This document shows, piece by piece, positions 59,128 to 64,000 of a stretch of 64,000 nucleotides of DNA (positions are counted from its first letter, which is position 1; each line of letters begins with the position of its first letter). The stretch covers positions 182,224 to 246,223 of the forward strand of contig NZ_BAGF01000079.1 in the NCBI RefSeq assembly GCF_000308755.1, given 5' to 3'. The position numbers were made by a program, and so were the translations under genes. The notes under the pieces are model-generated. The model worked only from the letters and a program-made list of their open reading frames with translations. It searched no databases and was not told the DNA's origin. This DNA is from Nocardia pneumoniae NBRC 100136 (lineage in GTDB: Bacteria; Actinomycetota; Actinomycetes; Mycobacteriales; Mycobacteriaceae).

Positions 59128-62037
59128 TTGCTCGCAATCCTGCTCCTGCATGCTGCCGCCGCCTTGCTGGCGCCGCTGTGGGTGCGGGCACTGGGCCGCA
59201 ACGCTTTTTACCTGCTGGCGTTGGTCCCGCTCGGCTGCCTGGCCTGGGTTATCGCGAATTGGGCTGAGCCCCAGCGGGTTCGGCTGACCTGGGCGCCGAG
59301 CATCGCGATGAACATCGATCTGCGTTTCGACACGCTCGCGGCCGTGCTGTCCGCGCTCGTGCTTGGCATCGGAGCACTGATCCTGGCCTACTGCGCCAGA
59401 TACTTCGAGGACGACGAGCCGCGACTCGGGGTGTTCGCCGCCGAACTGCTCGCCTTCGCAGGCGCGATGTTCGGGCTGGTGACCAGCGACAACATGCTGC
59501 TGCTCTACGTGTTCTGGGAGGCGACGACGATCCTGTCGTTCCTGCTGATCGGGCACAACGCCGAGCGGGCCGCCACCCGCAGAGCCGCCATCCAGGCACT
59601 GCTGGTGACCGGCGCGGGCGGTCTGGCGATGCTGGTCGGCATCGTCGTGCTGGCCGAAGCGAACGACAGCTACCTGCTGTCGGATCTGCTCGCGGCGGCG
59701 AGTCCACCGAGCGGTACGGCCGCGAATGTAGCGGTGGCGCTGCTGCTGGTCGGCGCGCTCACCAAATCCGCGATCGTGCCGCTGCATTTCTGGTTGCCCG
59801 GCGCGATGGCCGCGCCGACACCGGTGAGCGCGTACCTGCACGCGGCGGCGATGGTGAAGGCCGGTGTGTACCTGGTCGCCCGGCTGGCGCCGGTGTTCGC
59901 GCAGAACCCGGTGTGGCATCCGCTGGTGCTCGCCCTCGGTCTGGCGTCCATGCTGCTGGCGGGCCTGCGGTCGCTCCAAGTGGTGGATCTGAAGCTGGTG
60001 CTGGCCTTCGGCACGGTGAGCCAGCTGGGGTTCTTGATCGTGCTGGCCGGTCTCGGCACGCCGGACGCCGCGCTGGCCGCGATGACCATGCTCATCGCGC
60101 ACGCGCTGTTCAAGGCGTGTCTGTTCCTGGTGGCCGGGATCATCGATCACGGCGCGGGCACCCGGGATCTGCGCAGGCTGTCGGGGCTGGGCCGCCGGGC
60201 TCCGGTGCTGTGCGGCACCGCGATACTCGCAGCGCTGAGTATGGCCGGAATCCCGCCTCTGCTCGGCTTCGTCGGCAAAGAGAGCGCGCTGAGCGCCGTG
60301 CTGGACGCGGAGACGCTCACCGCACCGGCGCGCGCCGCCGTCACTCTGGGCGTGGTGCTCGGGTCGATGTTGACGGTCGCCTACAGCTTCCGGTTCGTGT
60401 GGGGCAGCTTCGCGGACAAGCACGCCGCGCTCCAACCGTCCCCCGGGGCCACAGCGGTCACCCACCATCCCAGCGAAGTGCCGGTGGAGCAGGATCAGCG
60501 GGAAGCCGCGGATCGCCGCGTCCGCTGGCATCCACCGGGCGCCTTGTTCCTGGCCCCGCCCGCGCTCCTCGCGGTAGCCAGCCTGGTGGCCGGTCTCGCG
60601 CCGTCCTGGTTGGACACGCGAGTGCGCCCCTACGCCGAAACGCTTGCCGGACCGCGGCCTTCGCCGCTGGCGCTGTGGCACGGTGTCAACGTCGCGCTGG
60701 TGGCGACGGTGCTGATCGTCGCCGTCGGCATCCTGCTGTACCGGCTGCGCGACCGCTTCCCGGAATCGGCGCACCCGCGGCTCGGCAATGCCGACCGCGC
60801 CTACGACGCCACGCTGCGCGCGATGGACACGCTGTCGCTGCGGATGACCGCCGCGGTGCAACGCGGCTCGCTGCCGCTGAGCCAGGCGGCGATCCTGGTC
60901 ACGCTGATCATCCTGCCGAGCGTGCTGCTCGCCCTCGGCACCCGCACCGGAGTCCGACTGCGCCTGTGGGATTCGCCGCTGCAACTGGTCATCGGCGCGA
61001 TCATGGCGGTGACCGCGCTGGCCGCGACGGTACTGCGCAACCGTTTGGCGAGCGTGCTGGTCGTCGGGGTGACCGGCTACGGCTGCGGCGTGATCTTCGC
61101 CCTGCACGGAGCGCCCGACCTGGCGCTGACCCAATTCCTCGTGGAGACACTGACCCTGGTGATCTTCGTCCTGGTGCTGCGCGCCTTCCCAGCGACGATC
61201 GAGGCGAGCAGGAGGACCGCGTTCAAGACGCACCGGGCGATCCTGTCCGCGGTGGTCGGCGCGGTGGTCGCGGTGCTGGCCGGTTTCGCCGTCGCGGCAC
61301 GCACCGCCGAACCGATCTGGCACCGGATCCCCGACGCCGCATACGCGTTCGGCGGCGGCGAGAACGCGGTCAACGTGCTGCTGGTCGACCTGCGCGCCTG
61401 GGATACGCTCGGTGAGATCTCCGTGCTCGTGGTCGCGGCGACCGGCGTGGCCTCGCTGGTGTTCCGCAGCAGGCGTTTCGGCAGCGCCCCGCGCGCGGTG
61501 GACTCCCCCGACTACGACCCCGATCTGGTGAGCTGGCTGCCCGCGGGCCGGTTGGTCGCCCGCGCCGAGCGGTCGATGGTCCTGCAGATCACCACCCGTC
61601 TGGTGTTCCCGACCATCATGGTGCTGTCGGTCTACTTCTTCTTCTCCGGGCACAACGCACCCGGCGGCGGTTTCGCGGGCGGGCTCACCGCGGGGCTCGC
61701 GCTGACGCTGCGGTATCTCGCTGGCGGCCGCTACGAGCTGGGCGAGGCGCTGCCGGTCGACGCGGGCCACATCCTCGGCGCCGGACTCACTCTCGCGGCG
61801 GGCACCGCGGTCTCCTCGCTACTGCTCGGCGCGCCGCCGCTGTCCTCGGCGATCATCGAGGTGACGCTGCCGGTGCTCGGTCACGTCAAGGTGGTCACCG
61901 CGCTGCTGTTCGATCTCGGCGTGTACCTCATCGTGGTCGGCCTGGTCCTGGACGTGCTGCGCAGCCTGGGCGCGCGACTCGACAGCGAGCTTGCCGACGC
62001 CGAAACCGCGTCGGAGCAGGGGAGTTCCGGCAGATGA
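59128..62037 (+). CDS. mrpA: multisubunit Na+/H+ antiporter subunit MrpA (with MrpB domain)
   Basis: This is a 969-residue membrane protein with about 20 or more helices. The N-terminal two-thirds are NuoL/MrpA-like proton-translocating helices (FVGKESALSAVLDAETLTA, ALTKSAIVPLHFWLPGAMAAPTPVSAYLHAA with conserved Lys). The middle includes the MrpA-specific GCGVIFALHGAPDLALTQFLVET. The last 150 residues are an MrpB domain (FFFSGHNAPGGGFAGGL), fused as usual in actinobacteria. The start is a TTG with GGAG upstream. Mrp complexes exchange Na+ for H+ and give alkali and salt tolerance. Confidence 0.93.
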   Translation: MLAILLLHAAAALLAPLWVRALGRNAFYLLALVPLGCLAWVIANWAEPQRVRLTWAPSIAMNIDLRFDTLAAVLSALVLGIGALILAYCARYFEDDEPRLGVFAAELLAFAGAMFGLVTSDNMLLLYVFWEATTILSFLLIGHNAERAATRRAAIQALLVTGAGGLAMLVGIVVLAEANDSYLLSDLLAAASPPSGTAANVAVALLLVGALTKSAIVPLHFWLPGAMAAPTPVSAYLHAAAMVKAGVYLVARLAPVFAQNPVWHPLVLALGLASMLLAGLRSLQVVDLKLVLAFGTVSQLGFLIVLAGLGTPDAALAAMTMLIAHALFKACLFLVAGIIDHGAGTRDLRRLSGLGRRAPVLCGTAILAALSMAGIPPLLGFVGKESALSAVLDAETLTAPARAAVTLGVVLGSMLTVAYSFRFVWGSFADKHAALQPSPGATAVTHHPSEVPVEQDQREAADRRVRWHPPGALFLAPPALLAVASLVAGLAPSWLDTRVRPYAETLAGPRPSPLALWHGVNVALVATVLIVAVGILLYRLRDRFPESAHPRLGNADRAYDATLRAMDTLSLRMTAAVQRGSLPLSQAAILVTLIILPSVLLALGTRTGVRLRLWDSPLQLVIGAIMAVTALAATVLRNRLASVLVVGVTGYGCGVIFALHGAPDLALTQFLVETLTLVIFVLVLRAFPATIEASRRTAFKTHRAILSAVVGAVVAVLAGFAVAARTAEPIWHRIPDAAYAFGGGENAVNVLLVDLRAWDTLGEISVLVVAATGVASLVFRSRRFGSAPRAVDSPDYDPDLVSWLPAGRLVARAERSMVLQITTRLVFPTIMVLSVYFFFSGHNAPGGGFAGGLTAGLALTLRYLAGGRYELGEALPVDAGHILGAGLTLAAGTAVSSLLLGAPPLSSAIIEVTLPVLGHVKVVTALLFDLGVYLIVVGLVLDVLRSLGARLDSELADAETASEQGSSGR

Positions 62038-62417
62038 CGGCGAATCTGACGCTACTGGTCGTGATCGGCATCCTGGTCGCGTGCGGTGTGTACCTGATCC
62101 TGGAACGCGCCGTGTCGAAGATGCTGCTCGGGTTGATCCTGTTCGGCAACGCGGTGAACCTGCTGATCCTCACCGCGGGCGGAGGCGACGGCAAACCGCC
62201 CATCCGCGGCGAGACCGAGACCGCGACCGAGGACATGGCCGACCCCTTGGCCCAGGCCATGGTGCTCACCGCGATCGTGATCACCATGGGCGTCGCGGCA
62301 TTCGTGCTCGCCCTCGCCTACCGCGCCTACATGCTCACCACCACCGACGACGTCGCCAACGACCAAGAAGACGTGGACGTCGCCCGGCGGCGCGCGGGAG
62401 AGGACCCGGAAACGTGA
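62034..62417 (+). CDS. mrpC: multisubunit Na+/H+ antiporter subunit MrpC
   Basis: This is a 127-residue NuoK-like subunit with three membrane helices: LLVVIGILVACGVYLILER, MLLGLILFGNAVNLLIL and DPLAQAMVLTAIVITMGVAAF. It has the family's central GNAVNL motif and an acidic C-terminal tail. The ATG at 62034 overlaps the mrpA stop (ATGA), and its own stop overlaps mrpD. Confidence 0.93.
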   Translation: MTANLTLLVVIGILVACGVYLILERAVSKMLLGLILFGNAVNLLILTAGGGDGKPPIRGETETATEDMADPLAQAMVLTAIVITMGVAAFVLALAYRAYMLTTTDDVANDQEDVDVARRRAGEDPET

Positions 62418-64000
62418 CCCTCGCTCCGAGCCTGCTGCTCATCCTCGCTCCGCTGCCGGTGCTCGTCCCGCTGCTCGGGGCCGCGGCGACGCTCGTCTTC
62501 GGCCGCAGGCCACGCGTGCAGAGCGCGGTCAGCTTCACCGCGCTCGCCGGCGTCGTGGTGATCTGCGGGCTGCTGCTGTTCCTGGTCGACCGGGACGGCA
62601 CCACCGCGCTGCAGGTCGGCAACTGGCCGGTGCCGATCGGCATCACGCTGGTGGTGGACCGGCTGTCGGCCGCGATGCTGCTCGTCTCGTCCATCGTCTT
62701 GCTGTCGGTCTGGCTCTACGGCGCGGGCCAGAACATCCGCGACGGCGACGAACGGCAACCGACCTCCATCTACCGGCCCACGTATCTCGTTCTGACGGCC
62801 GGTGTTTCGGCCGCGTTCCTGGCCGGTGACCTGTTCAACCTGTTCGTCGGCTTCGAGATCCTGCTCGCCGCCTCGTTCGTGCTGCTCACCGTCGGCGCGA
62901 CCACCGAGCGCGTCCGCGCGGGCGTGGCGTACGTGATGGTCTCGATGGTCTCCTCGCTGATCTTCCTGACCGGCATCGGGCTGACCTACGCGGCCACCGG
63001 AACCCTGAACCTCGCCCAGCTCGCCGTCCGGTTCGGCGCGGTGCCGGAGGGCACCCGGACGGCGATCTACGCGGTGCTGCTGGTGGCGTTCGGCATCAAG
63101 GCGGCGGTCTTCCCGCTGTCGAACTGGCTGCCCGACTCCTATCCGACGGCTCCGGCCCCGGTGACCGCCGTGTTCGCCGGGCTGCTCACCAAAGTCGGTG
63201 TGTACGCGATCATCCGGACGCACTCGCTGCTGTTCCCGGAGGGCGGCTTCGACTCGGTGCTGCTGGTGTGCGGTCTGCTCACCATGCTCGTCGGCATCCT
63301 CGGCGCCATCGCGCAGAGCGACATCCGCCGGTTGCTGTCGTTCACGCTGGTCAGTCACATCGGTTACATGGTGTTCGGGGTGGGGGTGGCCAATACCGCC
63401 GGGTTGGCGGGCGCGGTGTTCTACGTGGCGCACCACATCCTGGTGCAGACCTCGCTGTTCCTGGTGGCCGGACTGATCGAGCGGCAAGCAGGATCGACCT
63501 CGCTGCGCAGGCTGGGCGGGCTCGCCGCCGCCAGTCCGCTGCTCGCGGTGCTGTTCGGAGTGCCAGCGCTGAATCTCGGTGGCATTCCACCCTTCTCGGG
63601 ATTCATCGGCAAGGTCGCGCTGTTGCAGGCGGGCGCCGAGCGGGGCAGCGTGCTGGCCTGGGTGCTGGTCGGCGGAGCCGTGCTCACCAGCCTGCTCACG
63701 CTCTACACCGTCGCGCGGGTGTGGAGCAAAGCGTTCTGGCGTCCCCGTGAAGACGCGCCCGAGGGTCATCTCACCGCGGCGCGGCCACCCACGCTGATCG
63801 AGGAATCGACCGTCGTGCACTACGACGAGCGCATCGATCCCGGCCGGATGCCGGTGCTGATGGTGCTGTCCACGGCGGCGCTGGTCATGGTCGGCCTGTG
63901 TCTGACGGTGCTGGCCGGGCCGATCCTCGCCATCGCCGACCGAGCCGCGGTCGATCTGCGCGATCCGGACGTGTACATCGGCGCGGTGCTGGGTGATTCG
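62414..64000 (+). CDS. mrpD: multisubunit Na+/H+ antiporter subunit MrpD, cut by the right edge
   Basis: The frame is open from a GTG at 62414, overlapping the mrpC stop as GTGA, to the end of the window (529 codons with no stop). The NuoN/MrpD-like helices are clear: FLAGDLFNLFVGFEILLAASFVL, GIKAAVFPLSNWLPDSYPTAP with the conserved Lys, VFAGLLTKVGVYAIIR and a late PPFSGFIGKVALL. Little of the protein is likely to be missing. The remaining subunits (E, F, G) would be expected just beyond the edge. Confidence 0.92.
   Translation, partial: MTLAPSLLLILAPLPVLVPLLGAAATLVFGRRPRVQSAVSFTALAGVVVICGLLLFLVDRDGTTALQVGNWPVPIGITLVVDRLSAAMLLVSSIVLLSVWLYGAGQNIRDGDERQPTSIYRPTYLVLTAGVSAAFLAGDLFNLFVGFEILLAASFVLLTVGATTERVRAGVAYVMVSMVSSLIFLTGIGLTYAATGTLNLAQLAVRFGAVPEGTRTAIYAVLLVAFGIKAAVFPLSNWLPDSYPTAPAPVTAVFAGLLTKVGVYAIIRTHSLLFPEGGFDSVLLVCGLLTMLVGILGAIAQSDIRRLLSFTLVSHIGYMVFGVGVANTAGLAGAVFYVAHHILVQTSLFLVAGLIERQAGSTSLRRLGGLAAASPLLAVLFGVPALNLGGIPPFSGFIGKVALLQAGAERGSVLAWVLVGGAVLTSLLTLYTVARVWSKAFWRPREDAPEGHLTAARPPTLIEESTVVHYDERIDPGRMPVLMVLSTAALVMVGLCLTVLAGPILAIADRAAVDLRDPDVYIGAVLGDS

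Noticed and set aside
58747..61770. A 1007-codon open frame opposite mrpA
   Set aside because: The translation is rich in Arg, Gln, His and Gly with no motif, and it lies entirely antisense to the well-supported MrpA gene and its upstream neighbour.

Overview
The window is high-GC actinobacterial DNA from a mycolic-acid-producing lineage, most likely Nocardia or a close Nocardiaceae relative. Many genes match, in my recollection, members of the Mycobacterium tuberculosis Rv0435c-Rv0545c neighbourhood: AAA ATPase, pssA, psd, groEL2, prolyl oligopeptidase, lpd, a CMD-fold protein, ramB, fabH, a small membrane protein, DUF3349 and pitA. Here they are in rearranged order and interrupted by other loci. 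DUF4254, DUF3349 pairs and a GroEL2-type C-terminus fit this placement. I saw no rRNA, tRNA, CRISPR array, transposase or prophage gene.

Layout. Positions 1-4250: an edge-truncated ORF, a DUF4254 protein, a leftward phosphate-transporter operon (pitA, small membrane protein, two DUF3349 paralogues) and a secreted LIP-family lipase. 4418-9638: ligB and ramB diverge, then an MFS exporter/TetR divergent pair with a palindromic operator. 9811-17844: a FadE5-type acyl-CoA dehydrogenase, then the urea ABC transporter operon urtABCDE with a repeat-rich urtA-urtB gap and a trailing GntR regulator. 17846-22745: NERD-domain membrane protein, CMD-fold protein and small regulator/enzyme pairs (TetR-VOC, quinone oxidoreductase-HxlR, F420/PPOX-type protein). 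23010-33127: polysaccharide deacetylase, lpd, AraC plus an MDR oxidoreductase, an M19-type dipeptidase, an AMIN-like secreted protein, prolyl oligopeptidase, an alpha/beta hydrolase and a TetR. 33128-38338: an intergenic region with two hairpins, a NagD-like HAD phosphatase, a ZIP transporter, ArsR/MFS and MarR/SMP-30 divergent pairs.

38415-50686: groEL with two CIRCE operators, nadE, a SUFU-domain protein, a ClpC2-like protein with two matched palindromes upstream, an NDH-2-like flavoprotein beside an ECF41 sigma factor, the pssA-psd phospholipid operon and fabH. 51146-54674 is a compact three-gene cassette: a receiver domain fused to a thioredoxin-reductase-like flavoprotein that lacks the redox CxxC, a soluble cNMP-binding histidine kinase, and a UBP-type zinc-finger protein. 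It is the best candidate here for an under-described signalling system. 54748-64000: a lipoprotein, a Cdc48-like double AAA ATPase with a degenerate first ATPase site, a polytopic membrane protein of unknown role, and mrpA/mrpC/mrpD of a multisubunit Na+/H+ antiporter running off the right edge.

Regulation is mostly local. Divergent regulator/target pairs flank short perfect palindromes, and several convergent pairs share strong hairpins that look like bidirectional terminators. All functional assignments come from reading the sequence and from recall of families; no database search was run.
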